From: Halorubrum salinum
Lineage (GTDB): Archaea > Halobacteriota > Halobacteria > Halobacteriales > Haloferacaceae
DNA: 64,000 nucleotides
Reading direction: 5' to 3'
Assembly (NCBI RefSeq): GCF_024494575.1
Contig: NZ_JANHDO010000001.1
Coordinates: forward strand, 1-64,000
Of this stretch, positions 1 through 8,807 are shown one piece after another. The position numbers and the translations under genes were made by a program. Below the pieces are notes generated by a model. The model was not told the origin of the DNA. It saw only the letters and a list, made by a program, of their open reading frames with translations, and ran no database searches. Within the stretch, counting starts at the first letter, position 1, and each line of letters begins with the position of its first letter.

Positions 1-110
1 GTAGTTTGGCCACGTGTTACTGAGCTATTCGCCACGAGTATGAACTCGTACGACTAGCATGGCTAAATCGAATCCCAATAGCAATGGCCTCCGGCAGGAT
101 CAACCGGAAT
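1..110 (-). rRNA. rrs: 16S ribosomal RNA, 5' end (partial)
   Basis: Read on the minus strand, the RNA starts at base 110 with ATTCCGGTTGATCCTGCCGG, the archaeal 16S 5' terminus. The conserved helix sequences with GAATAGCTCAGTAACACGTGG follow and run off the left edge, so only about 110 nt of roughly 1,470 nt are present. It is the first gene of an rRNA operon and is transcribed leftward, away from the replication origin near 14.5 kb. ORFs drawn across it and its leader are not genes. Confidence 0.97.
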
Positions 111-450
111 GTATACCTCTGTACCTGGTTCCCGGTACAGAGGGGGTGTTGGCGGGTGTTGACTCGTTGTCAACACACCATTGCATGGTCTGATATGGTG
201 TCCAGTGCACCCAGCGACCTGGATGACACCGAACGACCACGGCTCACATCAGATTTCCTCTTACGCCGGAGCGCAGGGGGCGAAATCCTCATCTTCGCGG
301 ACCTGATTGTACCCTTCGAGGGGATATAAACCCGTCGAAGCGTGTCAGGTCCAGCGAAACCGGGCCGAGTTGAACGGCCCGAGTTCGCGGATGCGTTCTT
401 CGCATTAGTCACGATGGCCGGGTTGTATTTAACCCCGTCGAACTATCGGC
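111..450 (-). promoter_or_regulatory. rRNA operon leader with two tandem promoters
   Basis: Two near-identical boxes lie upstream of 16S on the minus strand: TTCGACGGGGTTAAATAC (442 down to 425) and TTCGACGGGTTTATATCC (339 down to 322). Both have a TTCGACGG BRE-like element followed by a TATA box, as in the tandem rRNA promoters of haloarchaea. The leader also holds two perfect hairpins, with 10-bp arms at 116-125/134-143 and 8-bp arms at 156-163/169-176. These are probably leader folds or part of the processing stem. There is no credible protein gene here. Confidence 0.85.
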
Positions 451-579
451 GCTACGTCATGCGGTTTCATGCCGGGGGGCGTCGCGCCGAACGGCTCCGA
501 AACCGTCGAGAGAGGGGGACGAGATTCGCGGCGTTGCCACTGGACCTCCGGCGGTCTCGTAAAAAATCGTGCGAGAGAG

Positions 580-909
580 CTACGCTTCGTCGATGTACTC
601 GATCCCCTGTTTCGAAACGTTGGCTTTGGTGATGTCGTTGAGGTCGTTGAGCCAGAAGTCATCGTCCGCGTCGTCGACTTCGGGAGCGCTGTCCTTCCAC
701 GCCCATCCCTCGTACTCGTGGACTTTCTTCGTCCCCTTTTCTCGGAGGCGAAGCGTGATCCGTTCGGCCTCGTCTTCTGAGGGAGCGGGATCGAGAGTTC
801 GTGCTGCCTTGAGCGCGGCCTGCCGAGGCATATTTCCGGAGAATTCGCTCGTTTCCGATCCGTCTTCGTCTCGAAGGGCAAAGTTTCGCTTACCGTCTTC
901 ACGTACCAT
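580..909 (-). CDS. Non-histone chromosomal protein MC1
   Basis: This 109-residue acidic protein contains the MC1 core: an RNFALRDEDG segment (residues about 8-17), a PRQAALKAART helix (28-38), the RLREKGTKKVHEYEGW strand pair (about 53-68) and a C-terminal half ending in KQGIEYID. MC1 is a monomeric architectural protein known from methanogens and haloarchaea that bends and compacts DNA. The ATG at 909 is preceded 6 nt upstream by a strong Shine-Dalgarno GGAGGA (921-916), so unlike many haloarchaeal mRNAs it is probably leadered. It is divergent from the AbrB-like gene. The 16S operon promoter lies just downstream. Confidence 0.9.
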   Translation of the reverse strand: MVREDGKRNFALRDEDGSETSEFSGNMPRQAALKAARTLDPAPSEDEAERITLRLREKGTKKVHEYEGWAWKDSAPEVDDADDDFWLNDLNDITKANVSKQGIEYIDEA

Positions 910-1111
910 GGTTTATCCTCCATGGGAACCCAGCACACAGTCGATAATAAATATATCGGGGAAATGAAAGCTGAGGTGCAAAACATTTATATAGTAACTC
1001 CGCTCCGCCTAGCGATTCTAGGTAGATGTAACCGGGAGCCGGGCGGTCCGGCAGGGTATGTAAACAACACTTATGTGTCTGCTATGGCGAAGTGCGACCA
1101 GTACAACCGCG
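910..1111. promoter_or_regulatory. Divergent promoter region, MC1 / AbrB-like gene
   Basis: For MC1 (minus) an AT-rich TATA element sits at 956-946, about 40 nt before the start, which fits a short leader carrying the GGAGGA site. For the plus-strand gene a good TATA box TTTATATAG lies at 986-994. That implies a start near 1020 and a leader of about 90 nt. A second weaker AT stretch at 1066-1073 could give a nearly leaderless transcript. Confidence 0.55.
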
Positions 1112-1315
1112 ATGGTCCGTAAAAAGAAGCTCAGCCCGAGTGGTGCGAAGGACGACGACGGGAAGTACCACAACGTCCACGTGAACCTCCACGAAGACGA
1201 GCTCGCTGTCGCCGGAATGGAGATAGGCGACGAGGTGTTCGTCCGGGTCCGAGACGGGAAGATAATCATTCAAAAGGCGGATTCGAGCCCCGAAGACCTC
1301 GAACACGATTTCTGA
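1112..1315 (+). CDS. AbrB/SpoVT-like small protein
   Basis: 67 residues if translated from the ATG at 1112. An in-frame start 39 nt upstream gives an unconvincing extension (MCLLWRSATSTTA), so the internal ATG starting MVRKKKLSP is preferred. The sequence shows a basic N-terminus, then a swapped-hairpin-like segment: a NVHVNLHEDEL strand, GMEIGDEVFVRVRDGKIII and an acidic tail. That layout matches AbrB/MazE-type DNA-binding domains (strand, short helix, GD.V.V...G.I.I). It has no toxin partner, so it is more likely a stand-alone regulator than an antitoxin. The target is unknown. Confidence 0.65.
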   Translation: MVRKKKLSPSGAKDDDGKYHNVHVNLHEDELAVAGMEIGDEVFVRVRDGKIIIQKADSSPEDLEHDF

Positions 1316-1450
1316 GTATCGGCCGAACCGCGGTGTTCCCACCACAGACGCGACCGGAGCGAGGGTACGCGCCGCCACAGCGGGCTGGGTCATCGGTGCG
1401 GCGCCGCGTCGGTCGGCGGATTGATACCTGCTCGTACTGAGTCGGAAACG

Positions 1451-2506
1451 ATGAACGCGTACGACCTGTTGAAGCCGGTGTTGTTCAGGCTTCCACCGGA
1501 GACCGCACACGGGCTGACACACAAACTCTTGGAAGTGACACAGGGGACGCCGGTCGCGGCGTCGCTCCGGTCTCGGTACGCGGTCGACAGTTCTCGCCTG
1601 AGCGTGAACGCGTTCGGGCTCGAATTCTCGAATCCGGTCGGAGTCGCCGCCGGGTTCGACAAGAACGCGGAGATCCCCCGTGCGCTCGCGTCGCTCGGCT
1701 TCGGCCACGTCGAGATCGGCGGCGTGACGGCCGAGCGCCAGCCGGGGAATCCGCGCCCGCGGCTGTTCCGTCTCACGGAAGACGAGGCGTTGATAAACCG
1801 GATGGGGTTCAACAACGAGGGCGCGGACATCGTCGGGGAGCGGCTCGATCGGGAGCCGCTTCCCGACGTTCCGGTCGGGGTGAACATCGGAAAGTCGAAG
1901 ACGACGCCGCTCTCCGACGCGGCCGCCGACTACCGATACACCTACGAGCGCGTGGCAGAGGCGGGCGACTACTTCGTCATCAACGTCTCCAGCCCGAACA
2001 CGCCCGGTCTCCGGGATCTCCAGAACCGCGAGGCGCTGGAGGAGATTCTCGGAACGCTCTCCGACGCCGGGGCCGAGCCCCTCCTCGTGAAGCTCTCGCC
2101 CGATCTACCGGAACCGGCCGTGGAGGAGGCGCTGGCCGTCGTCGACGAGTGCGGCCTAGACGGCGTTATCGCGACGAACACGACCACGTCGCGGCCCGAT
2201 TCGCTGCAGAGTCCGAACCGCGCCGAGCGCGGGGGACTGTCCGGACGACCGATCAGAAACCTCGCCACCGAACGCGTTCGATTCGTAGCCGAGCGGACGG
2301 ACGTTCCGGTGATCGGGGTTGGTGGGGTCACGGACGCCGAAAGCGCCTACGAGAAGATACGCGCCGGAGCGTCGATCGTACAGCTGTACACCGGGCTCGT
2401 GTACGAGGGGCCGACGGTCGCGCGCGACATCAACGAAGGCGTCCTCGAGCTGCTCGAACGAGACGGGTTCGAGACGGTCGAGCAGGCGGTCGGCGCAGAC
2501 CTGTAG
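1451..2506 (+). CDS. pyrD: Dihydroorotate dehydrogenase (class 2, quinone-dependent type)
   Basis: 351 residues from the ATG at 1451; the longer frame from 1421 adds ten implausible residues. PyrD oxidises dihydroorotate to orotate in de novo UMP synthesis, using FMN. Visible motifs are VGVAAGFDKNAE, the RMGFNNEG segment and the NVSSPNTPG motif with the class 2 catalytic serine. The phosphate-binding end reads VGGVTDAESAYEKIRAGAS. The N-terminal helical extension (MNAYDLLKPVLFRLPPETAH) is the membrane-associating part of class 2 enzymes. It is convergent with valS. No other pyrimidine gene is nearby. Confidence 0.93.
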   Translation: MNAYDLLKPVLFRLPPETAHGLTHKLLEVTQGTPVAASLRSRYAVDSSRLSVNAFGLEFSNPVGVAAGFDKNAEIPRALASLGFGHVEIGGVTAERQPGNPRPRLFRLTEDEALINRMGFNNEGADIVGERLDREPLPDVPVGVNIGKSKTTPLSDAAADYRYTYERVAEAGDYFVINVSSPNTPGLRDLQNREALEEILGTLSDAGAEPLLVKLSPDLPEPAVEEALAVVDECGLDGVIATNTTTSRPDSLQSPNRAERGGLSGRPIRNLATERVRFVAERTDVPVIGVGGVTDAESAYEKIRAGASIVQLYTGLVYEGPTVARDINEGVLELLERDGFETVEQAVGADL

Positions 2507-2548
2507 CGTGGAGGAGACGCCCGCAACTGCAGACGAAACGGGAGACTG

Positions 2549-5257
2549 TTACGCGTCGTTGTTCACGATGACGACCACGTCGTCGGCTTCGAGCAGTTCG
2601 CCGTCACCACGGTACTGTCGGGTTTTTTCGATCGAGAACTCGTCGGCGAGGAGGGTGACGCCCGCGACGTGGAGTTCGTCGCCGTCGATCTCGTAATCGT
2701 CCTGCGCCAGCGCCGCCTCGATGTCACCGACCTGGTCGCCGTACTTCGGGCCGACCGTGGCGTAATCGAGATCGATTCCCGTGATCACCGTTTCGACGGG
2801 CGCGTCGGCGTCGGGGTGGACCGTGAGATCGGCGACGTGCATCACGCCCGTGATGTCCGCCTCGAAGCCGCGAACGTCCGCGTACACCTCGACGGCGTCG
2901 AGTTCGGCGTTCAGGGGGAGCTGGTTCTCGCTTTTGTACTTCCGGATGACGCCGACGACGGCTGTCGCGGCCGCGCCCGCGTCGCGGTCGGCGTCGACGC
3001 CGAGCGGTTCGGGCCAGTCGGTGAGGTGGATCGAGTCGGTGGCACCGCCGGCGGCGTCGTTCGGCTCGACCGCGTCCGCGTACATGTCGTGCCACAGCTC
3101 TTCGGTGACGTGTGCCAGGAGCGGCGCGAACAGTTTCAGGAACCGACGGTGAGCGGTTCGAAGCGTGTACGCCGCGGCGTCGTCGTCGCGCTGTTTGGCG
3201 ATTTCGAGGTAATCGTCACAGAACGTGTTCCAGAAGAAGCTGCGGAGGCCGTCTCGGGCCTTCGAGAACTCCCGGTTTTCGAGCAGGTCGGTGAGACGGT
3301 CGATCTCCGAGTCGAGTTCGGCGAGGAGCCATCGGTCGAGTTCTCGGAGGTCGCCGTCGTCCGGTTCGGCGGGGAACGGCTCCGGGGCCAGCGACTCGAC
3401 GAGCTTCGACGCGTTCCACAGCTTGCGGATCAGCTTCTCGCCCGCGCGGAGGTCCTTCTCCTTGAACGGGAAGTCGTCGCCGACCGCGGTGCCGGCGGCC
3501 CAGTAGCGCGTGGCGTCGACGGGGAACTCTTCGAGCACCGCCTCGGGTTCGACGACGTTACCGACGGACTTGGACATCTTCTCGCGGTTCTCGTCGAGGA
3601 CGTGACCGTTGATCATCGTCTCCTCGAATGGGACCTCGTCGGTGTGCTCGTAACACTTGACGAGGGTGTGGAACAGCCAGAAGCTGATGATGTCGTGGCC
3701 CTGCGGGCGGAGGTCGAACCGGTATAGCTCGGGGTGCTCCATGGTGAACTCCTCGGCCTCCGCGTCCCAGTCCCAGCCGGCGTTGATAAGCGGGGTGAGA
3801 CTGGAGGTGGCCCACGTGTCGAGCACGTCGTCCTCGGGTACGAACTCGTCGTGTCCGCACGCCGGGCAGGCGTCGACGGGCGGGTCGTCCGAGAGGGGGT
3901 CGACGGGCAGGTCCGTCTTTTCGGCGACGATCTCCTCGTCGCACTCGGCGCAGTACCACACGGGGAACGGAATTCCCGAGGAACGCTGTCGCGAGATGAG
4001 CCAGTCCCACTGGAGCCCTTCGACCCAGTGTTCGTACCGCGTGAACATCTTCTCGGGAGACCACTCCATCTCCCGGCCGATGTCGAGGTACTCGTCGGTC
4101 TTATCGAGCATCTGAATGTACCACTGCTCGGTGACGAGGAACTCGACGCTCGTCCCGCACCGCTCGTGGACGTTGACGGTGTGGGTGATCGCGCGGCGCT
4201 CTTCGAGCGCGCCCGCCTCGTCGAGGTCGGCGACGATGGCCTCTCGGGCCTCCCCCGAGTGGAGCCCCTCGTACTCCTCGGCGACCGCGGTCATGTGACC
4301 GGACTCGTCGATGGCGACGCGGAGGTCCAAGTCGTGGACTTGGTACCACTCGATGTCGTTCTGGTCGCCGAAGGTACAACACATCACGATCCCGGAGCCG
4401 GTCTCCATGTCGACGCGCTCGTCGGCGATGATGGGGACCTCGTGGCCGAACAGCGGGACTTCGGCGGATTCGCCGACGAGCTGTTGATTCTCCTCGTCGT
4501 CGGGGTGGACGAAGACGGCGACGCACGCGGGGAGAAGCTCCGGGCGCGTCGTCGAGATGGTGAACGTCTCGGCGGCCTCGTCGGCAGTGTCGGCGGCCTC
4601 GGCAGCGGCGTCGCCGCCGTTCGCGCCGGTCGCCTCGTCCCGCACGACCGGGAACGCGATGTCGTGGAAGTGGCTGTCCTGCTCGTCGTCTTCGGTCTCG
4701 ACCTGCGAGATGGCGGTCTCGCACTCGGGACACCAGATCGCGGGGGCTTTCTCGCGGTACTCGCGCCCCTGGTCGTACAGATCGACGAACGAGAGCTGGG
4801 AGACGCGCTGGACGCGCGGCTCGATGGTCTGGTAGGTGTGGTCCCAGTCGACGGAGACGCCGAGTGCCTGGACGTTCTCCGTGAACTGCTCCTCGTAGTC
4901 GGCACAGACCTCCCGGCACTTCGCTTGGAACTCGCGTCGCTCGAAATCCTGGTGGCGGATGTCGAGTTCGTCCTCGGTCAGGCGCTCGGAGGCGATCCCG
5001 TTGTCGTCGTAGCCGAACGGAAAGAAGGTCGTTCCCCCGTTCATGCGTTCGAAGCGCGCGACGAAGTCTTGGAGGGTGAATCCGTAGAGGTGGCCCATGT
5101 GGAGGCTCCCCGACACCGTCGGCGGCGGGGTGTCGATGGAGAAGACGGTGTTCGGATCGACCGGGTCGTCGTCGGGATACGCGTACGTCTCCTCGTCGAC
5201 CCATCGCCGCTGCCAGCGCGGCTCGACGGCGTCGGGGTCGTACTCACCACTGGGCAT
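2549..5257 (-). CDS. valS: Valyl-tRNA synthetase
   Basis: This 902-residue class I aminoacyl-tRNA synthetase has the HMGH signature at residues 53-56 and KMSKS at about 560-564. A zinc-type cluster (CPEC near 175, and the CAECDEEI and CPACGH pairs before KMSKS) and the editing/CP1 domain lie between them. The anticodon-binding domain and a short C-terminal domain follow. An Ala/Glu-rich acidic insertion near residues 205-225 is a haloarchaeal-type surface loop. It attaches valine to tRNA-Val. It stands alone, tail to tail with pyrD (42-bp gap). Confidence 0.96.
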   Translation of the reverse strand: MPSGEYDPDAVEPRWQRRWVDEETYAYPDDDPVDPNTVFSIDTPPPTVSGSLHMGHLYGFTLQDFVARFERMNGGTTFFPFGYDDNGIASERLTEDELDIRHQDFERREFQAKCREVCADYEEQFTENVQALGVSVDWDHTYQTIEPRVQRVSQLSFVDLYDQGREYREKAPAIWCPECETAISQVETEDDEQDSHFHDIAFPVVRDEATGANGGDAAAEAADTADEAAETFTISTTRPELLPACVAVFVHPDDEENQQLVGESAEVPLFGHEVPIIADERVDMETGSGIVMCCTFGDQNDIEWYQVHDLDLRVAIDESGHMTAVAEEYEGLHSGEAREAIVADLDEAGALEERRAITHTVNVHERCGTSVEFLVTEQWYIQMLDKTDEYLDIGREMEWSPEKMFTRYEHWVEGLQWDWLISRQRSSGIPFPVWYCAECDEEIVAEKTDLPVDPLSDDPPVDACPACGHDEFVPEDDVLDTWATSSLTPLINAGWDWDAEAEEFTMEHPELYRFDLRPQGHDIISFWLFHTLVKCYEHTDEVPFEETMINGHVLDENREKMSKSVGNVVEPEAVLEEFPVDATRYWAAGTAVGDDFPFKEKDLRAGEKLIRKLWNASKLVESLAPEPFPAEPDDGDLRELDRWLLAELDSEIDRLTDLLENREFSKARDGLRSFFWNTFCDDYLEIAKQRDDDAAAYTLRTAHRRFLKLFAPLLAHVTEELWHDMYADAVEPNDAAGGATDSIHLTDWPEPLGVDADRDAGAAATAVVGVIRKYKSENQLPLNAELDAVEVYADVRGFEADITGVMHVADLTVHPDADAPVETVITGIDLDYATVGPKYGDQVGDIEAALAQDDYEIDGDELHVAGVTLLADEFSIEKTRQYRGDGELLEADDVVVIVNNDA

Positions 5258-5318
5258 TTCACACGCACGTTCCGGTGGTTCCCTCTTAACGGCCTCGGTT
5301 GTGCAGAGGCCGATCGGA

Positions 5319-5996
5319 TCAGGGCGCGACGCCGACGGTCAAGAGCGTCCCCCACGTTCGGTAGCGGTCCACCATCTCTTCGCGGGAGTCCCAGTCGTCG
5401 GTCGGGAACGCCGACTCGGGCGGGATGTCGATCTCGCGGTCCGAGACGGCGTCCTGTTCAGCGACGTACAGGCCGGCCTTCCTGAACGCCTCGCGGTACT
5501 CAGCGCGCGACCAGCGCGTCATCTCGATGGATATCTTCTCCTGCCACGCGTGCGTGGACTCGCTCTCCTCGAAGAAGTTCACCGCACAGTAGAACGTTCC
5601 GCCAGGTCTCAGCACGCGTCGGACCTCTTCGAGGGTGTGAACCGGATCGCTCGCGTAGTAAAACGCCTCCATCGAGAAGACGTGGTCGAGGGAGTCGTCA
5701 GCGAAGGGGAGGTCGTCGAAGTCGCCGACCAGGAATCCGACCGCGTCGTCGTCCGTGTACCCGCGTGCGTTCCGGACCATTTCGGGTGCGCCGTCGAGCC
5801 CATATCCGCGGCCGATCCCGCGCTCGCGCAGCGCGCGGAGGGCGTAGCCGGACCCGGTACCGAGGTCCAACACGGCGTCTCCCGGTTCGACCGGCATCCG
5901 CGCGAGAACGTGTTTTGCAGTGTGCCAGTGTCTGTCTTCCATGCCACGGTCACGCCCCGAGGCGGCCCAGTCGTCGAACTCCTCTCGAACACTCAT
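5319..5996 (-). CDS. SAM-dependent class I methyltransferase
   Basis: 225 residues from the ATG at 5996 (MSVREEFDDWA). Upstream in-frame codons are Arg/Ser rich and look non-coding. SAM-binding motif I is VLDLGTGSGYALRAL (about residues 46-60), the motif II acidic residue is in GYGLDGAPEM, and DDLPFADDSLDHVFSMEAFYY and RVLRPGGTFYCAVNFFEE are motifs III-IV. This is the Methyltransf_11 type. The substrate is unknown. It lies 60 bp downstream of valS and may be read from its own promoter. Confidence 0.85.
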   Translation of the reverse strand: MSVREEFDDWAASGRDRGMEDRHWHTAKHVLARMPVEPGDAVLDLGTGSGYALRALRERGIGRGYGLDGAPEMVRNARGYTDDDAVGFLVGDFDDLPFADDSLDHVFSMEAFYYASDPVHTLEEVRRVLRPGGTFYCAVNFFEESESTHAWQEKISIEMTRWSRAEYREAFRKAGLYVAEQDAVSDREIDIPPESAFPTDDWDSREEMVDRYRTWGTLLTVGVAP

Positions 5997-6208
5997 ACAT
6001 GCCCGCACGCGCGGGCGAGTGAAAACGAGTTCGGAGAGGCCGCGTTCGGAGGAGCCGAGAGACGAACGCGTTCGGAGAGCGAAGAGAGGACGCGGATCCG
6101 AAGTGAACACGGAACCCGGCGAGAGGCCATCGGGGGAGGCGCTAAATCATAACGATGTCGTCGCGGCGGAGCGCCGGTGTTTTATCGGTTCGTCTCGCTT
6201 CAGAGCGC

Positions 6209-6652
6209 ATGAAGCGGCCGAAGACCCTCCGCCGACCGAAGTTCCGCGTCGCCGACTCCGCACAGCAGGCGGTCGGTGGGTTCCTCCTCGCGGGACCGTT
6301 CGTCGTCACCGAGGAGGTGTGGGTACTCGCTGCAGGAATGAACTGGGTTCAAGGAGTGTTGACCGCCGCGATCGCCGCGCTCATCGGCTACGCCGCGCTC
6401 TACCGGGCCGACACGGACCGCGATCCCGAGGACGAGCGGGACATCGTCGGGATACCGATGCGGTTCGTCTCGCTCATGATCGTCGCGTTCGGGTCGGTGC
6501 TCGTGCTCGCGGTGCTTTTCGACGCGCCCGACACCTTCCTCGTCGAGGCGGGGGTCACCGGCGTCGAGTTGTGGGCGACGACGTTCAAGGCCGTCTCGGT
6601 CGGGGCCGTCTTCAGCGTCGTCGGCGCGGCGACCGCCGACAGCGTGTTCTGA
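6209..6652 (+). CDS. DUF2391 family membrane protein
   Basis: 147 residues from the ATG at 6209 (MKRPKTLRRPKFRV). The protein has a basic N-terminus and about four hydrophobic segments (residues about 22-40, 43-62, 87-107, 122-145) separated by an acidic loop with ADTDRDPEDERD. The overall pattern fits the DUF2391 integral membrane family, which has no known activity. It is convergent with the MgtE-type pair, and a GATCGGCCGATC palindrome sits just after its stop codon. Confidence 0.6.
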   Translation: MKRPKTLRRPKFRVADSAQQAVGGFLLAGPFVVTEEVWVLAAGMNWVQGVLTAAIAALIGYAALYRADTDRDPEDERDIVGIPMRFVSLMIVAFGSVLVLAVLFDAPDTFLVEAGVTGVELWATTFKAVSVGAVFSVVGAATADSVF

Positions 6653-6681
6653 GATCGGCCGATCGTGATGCGGTCGCCGGG

Positions 6682-7278
6682 TCACACCACGAGTGTGACG
6701 ACGGCAAAGAGGATCAACACGCCGGCGATGTCACAGACGTTGGTGACGACGGGGATCGTCGTGTCGTCGGGGTTGAGACCGACTCGATAGGACGCCTCCA
6801 CCGCGGCGACGCTGGTCACGACGACGAGCCCCGCGAGAAGCATCCCCGACGACAGGGAGACGAGAAGCACCCGACCGAGACCGAGCGCACCGCCCAACGC
6901 GAGGCCGATTGCCCACGCGGCGACGCCGACGACGCCGAAGACGGTTCCCGCGAGCGCGAAGACGGCACCGGCGTTCGCGCGGAGTTCGGGGTTGGCGAGG
7001 CTCAGCTCGTAGGTCCCGAGGTGCAGTTGGGTGGTGAGCCGCGAGCAGGTGATCGACGCGAGATTCCCCGCCGTGCCGATCTGGACCGGAACCAACACCA
7101 AGAGGGCCGGGTACCGGACCAGCGTGGCCTCGTACGTCTGGAGGACTGTCCCGGAGACGAGTTGCAACACGGAGAGAACCGCGAGGAGCGGGACCATCGT
7201 GCGGACGATCCGAGGGATAGACCACTCGTCGGGCAGCGGGCGGTCTGGGCTTTGGGAGGCGTCTCCGGGAGCGCTCAT
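6682..7278 (-). CDS. MgtE-type divalent cation transporter, second half-protein
   Basis: 198 residues: about 25 cytosolic residues, then five hydrophobic segments. Motifs typical of the MgtE pore domain are present: PALLVLVPVQIGTAGNLASI, SRLTTQLHLGTYE and, near the C-terminus, GLNPDDTTIPVVTNVCDIAG, the P-[x]-D-D-x(2)-P type signature of the SLC41/MgtE family. No CBS or N domain is present. The start codon overlaps the stop of the upstream paralogue by 4 nt (ATGA), so the two are translationally coupled and probably form a heterodimer for Mg2+ or related ions. Confidence 0.85.
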   Translation of the reverse strand: MSAPGDASQSPDRPLPDEWSIPRIVRTMVPLLAVLSVLQLVSGTVLQTYEATLVRYPALLVLVPVQIGTAGNLASITCSRLTTQLHLGTYELSLANPELRANAGAVFALAGTVFGVVGVAAWAIGLALGGALGLGRVLLVSLSSGMLLAGLVVVTSVAAVEASYRVGLNPDDTTIPVVTNVCDIAGVLILFAVVTLVV

Positions 7279-7847
7279 ACCACGCCCCCCACGACGACGA
7301 CGCCGACGAGGAGGAAGAAGACGCCGAAGACGTCACCGAGGGTCGTCACGACGGGACCGATCACGTTGTCGGGGTCCAGTCCTCGGCGGTAGCCGACGAA
7401 GATGACCGTAATGAGAACCGATATCATGAGCACCGCCGAGAGGAATCCGGCGACGACCATGATCCCGACGAGTTCGAGGAGGCTCCCGTCTGAACCGAGG
7501 AGACCGAGCCAGAGGTACGTAACGACCGCGATGAACACGGAGACGCTCATTCCGTTGATGAACGAGGCGACGATAGCGTTCGTGAGTCGCCTGTCCAACT
7601 GGAAGCGCGGCTCGATGAGCCCTTGATGGAGCCCGGTCGAGAGGCGCGCGCCGAGAGAGCCGTACACGCCGCCGCGGGTCGCGAGGAACGCGGGCAACAA
7701 CAGGAGGAGCCCCGGAACGTCGGCGATGAACGATCGCATCGTCTCGGTCCCGAGGATCGTCCCCGCGAACAGCCCCGCGACGAGGCTGACGAGTATCACG
7801 GGGAGCGCCTGCCGGTAGACGTCGCGAGCGGTCGCGTGGCCGGGCAT
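7275..7847 (-). CDS. MgtE-type divalent cation transporter, first half-protein
   Basis: 190 residues with five predicted membrane segments. MgtE-pore signatures are PGLLLLLPAFLATRGGVYGSL, ARLSTGLHQGLIEP and the cation-site motif RGLDPDNVIGPVVTTLGD near the C-terminus. Like its downstream partner it lacks the regulatory N and CBS domains of bacterial MgtE, so gating by cytosolic Mg2+ through those domains is not possible. It is first in a two-gene operon. Mg2+ uptake is an inference from the family, and other divalent cations are possible. Confidence 0.85.
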   Translation of the reverse strand: MPGHATARDVYRQALPVILVSLVAGLFAGTILGTETMRSFIADVPGLLLLLPAFLATRGGVYGSLGARLSTGLHQGLIEPRFQLDRRLTNAIVASFINGMSVSVFIAVVTYLWLGLLGSDGSLLELVGIMVVAGFLSAVLMISVLITVIFVGYRRGLDPDNVIGPVVTTLGDVFGVFFLLVGVVVVGGVV

Positions 7848-8128
7848 GGAGTGGACTCTCGTAGGGAACGATGAAAAAACCGACCGAGTCGGCGGTCCCG
7901 GAAAACGACCCGACCGAGTCGGTGGTCCCGCGACGTCAGCCGTTGGCTTCCGCCTCGTGACTCTGCGATCCCGGGAGTTCGACGCGAGGGCGGACCCGGG
8001 GGACCGGCCACAGTCGCACCGGACGGACCGGTGACGTGAGCGGGCGTGGCCGACACCGGTCGGTGCTGTCGCGGACGGCTTCCTGTCGCGTCCCGCACGA
8101 TTAAGTCGGTCCGCCGACTTCCGTTCGT
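7848..8128. other. Divergent intergenic region with a 20-bp direct repeat
   Basis: This stretch lies between divergent genes and should hold both promoters. A plus-strand AT element (GATTAAG, 8099-8105) sits about 27 nt before the ATG at 8129 and would give a leaderless mRNA. A 20-bp direct repeat (7881-7900 and 7911-7930, one mismatch) lies near the MgtE-type start. I see no gene in it. Confidence 0.5.
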
Positions 8129-8707
8129 ATGGACTACTCGCTCGCCATCGAGAACGGGCCGGAAACGATCCCCGGTGGGACGGGGCTCTTGCTCATCCAC
8201 CCGAGCATCGGCGAGACGGACCGGATCGACACGGACTTTCTGAAGACGGACACGGACGCGTTCCTCGTCGTCTCCACGCGAACGACCGCCCGGGAGGTCG
8301 AACAGAAGTTGGAGTACTACGACGTCGACGAGACGAAGGCGACCATCCTCGATACGCTCTCCGTCGAGCGGGGCTACTCCCGCCGGTCGGCAGAGAACGT
8401 GTACTACGTCTCCGCACCGGACGACCTCGACGGGGTCGTCGATCGCGTCGAGCGGTTCCTGACGGAAAACGACGGGAAACGGCGCGTCTCCGTGGACTCG
8501 CTCACAGAGATGGCGTACTACGCCGACGACGAGGCGGTCTACGAGGCCGCAGCCGACATTCTCGATCTCCTCGACGAGCACGACGCGGTCGGGATATTCC
8601 ACCTCTCCGAGGAGGTCCACGAGGTCGCGACGCTCGATCGGTTCCGCGATCTGTTCGAAGGGGTCATCGAGCTGGACGGAGACGGAGACGTCGAAGTCGA
8701 CATCTGA
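8129..8707 (+). CDS. Haloarchaeal RecA/KaiC-like fold protein, function unknown
   Basis: 192 residues. The layout (N-terminal IPGGTGLLLIHPS strand-turn, TDAFLVVSTRTTAREVEQKLEYY, a central RRSAENVYYVSAPDDLD strand, ISVDSLTEM-like segment RVSVDSLTEMAYYA, then HDAVGIFHLSEEVHE) resembles a shortened RecA/KaiC ATPase fold. It has no Walker A lysine, so it should not hydrolyse ATP. Similar proteins occur across haloarchaea as conserved hypotheticals. It is probably leaderless. No operon partner helps with function. Confidence 0.55.
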   Translation: MDYSLAIENGPETIPGGTGLLLIHPSIGETDRIDTDFLKTDTDAFLVVSTRTTAREVEQKLEYYDVDETKATILDTLSVERGYSRRSAENVYYVSAPDDLDGVVDRVERFLTENDGKRRVSVDSLTEMAYYADDEAVYEAAADILDLLDEHDAVGIFHLSEEVHEVATLDRFRDLFEGVIELDGDGDVEVDI

Positions 8708-8748
8708 GTGTAGGGACCGATCAGCGTTTGCTGCTCCGCCGATACGTT

Positions 8749-8807
8749 AGTGACTTCTCCGATCAATCGGTGACTTCTCCGATCAATCGGTGACTTCTCC
8801 GATCATC
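8749..8807 (-). repeat. Tandem 20-bp repeat copying the 3' end of the minus-strand gene
   Basis: Three copies of GGTGACTTCTCCGATCAATC (first base variable; last copy lacks one A) run across 8750-8807. The copy at 8789-8807 is coding and encodes the IGEVT end of the upstream protein. The other two extend past its TGA stop (8785-8783) and repeat the stop 20 nt further on, in another frame. Confidence 0.85.

Noticed and set aside
84-986. Several ORFs of 80-185 codons across the 16S start, its leader and the MC1 gene
   Set aside because: They overlap the rRNA, its promoters or the real MC1 frame, and have Arg/Ser/Pro-rich composition without the acidic bias of haloarchaeal proteins.
1112-1315. 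Antitoxin of a toxin-antitoxin pair
   Set aside because: AbrB-like fold but no small toxin-like ORF on either side.
3734-5485. 583-codon plus-strand ORF opposite valS
   Set aside because: Antisense shadow of a GC-rich gene; the composition is Val/Arg/Asp repetitive, and the valS frame has all synthetase motifs.
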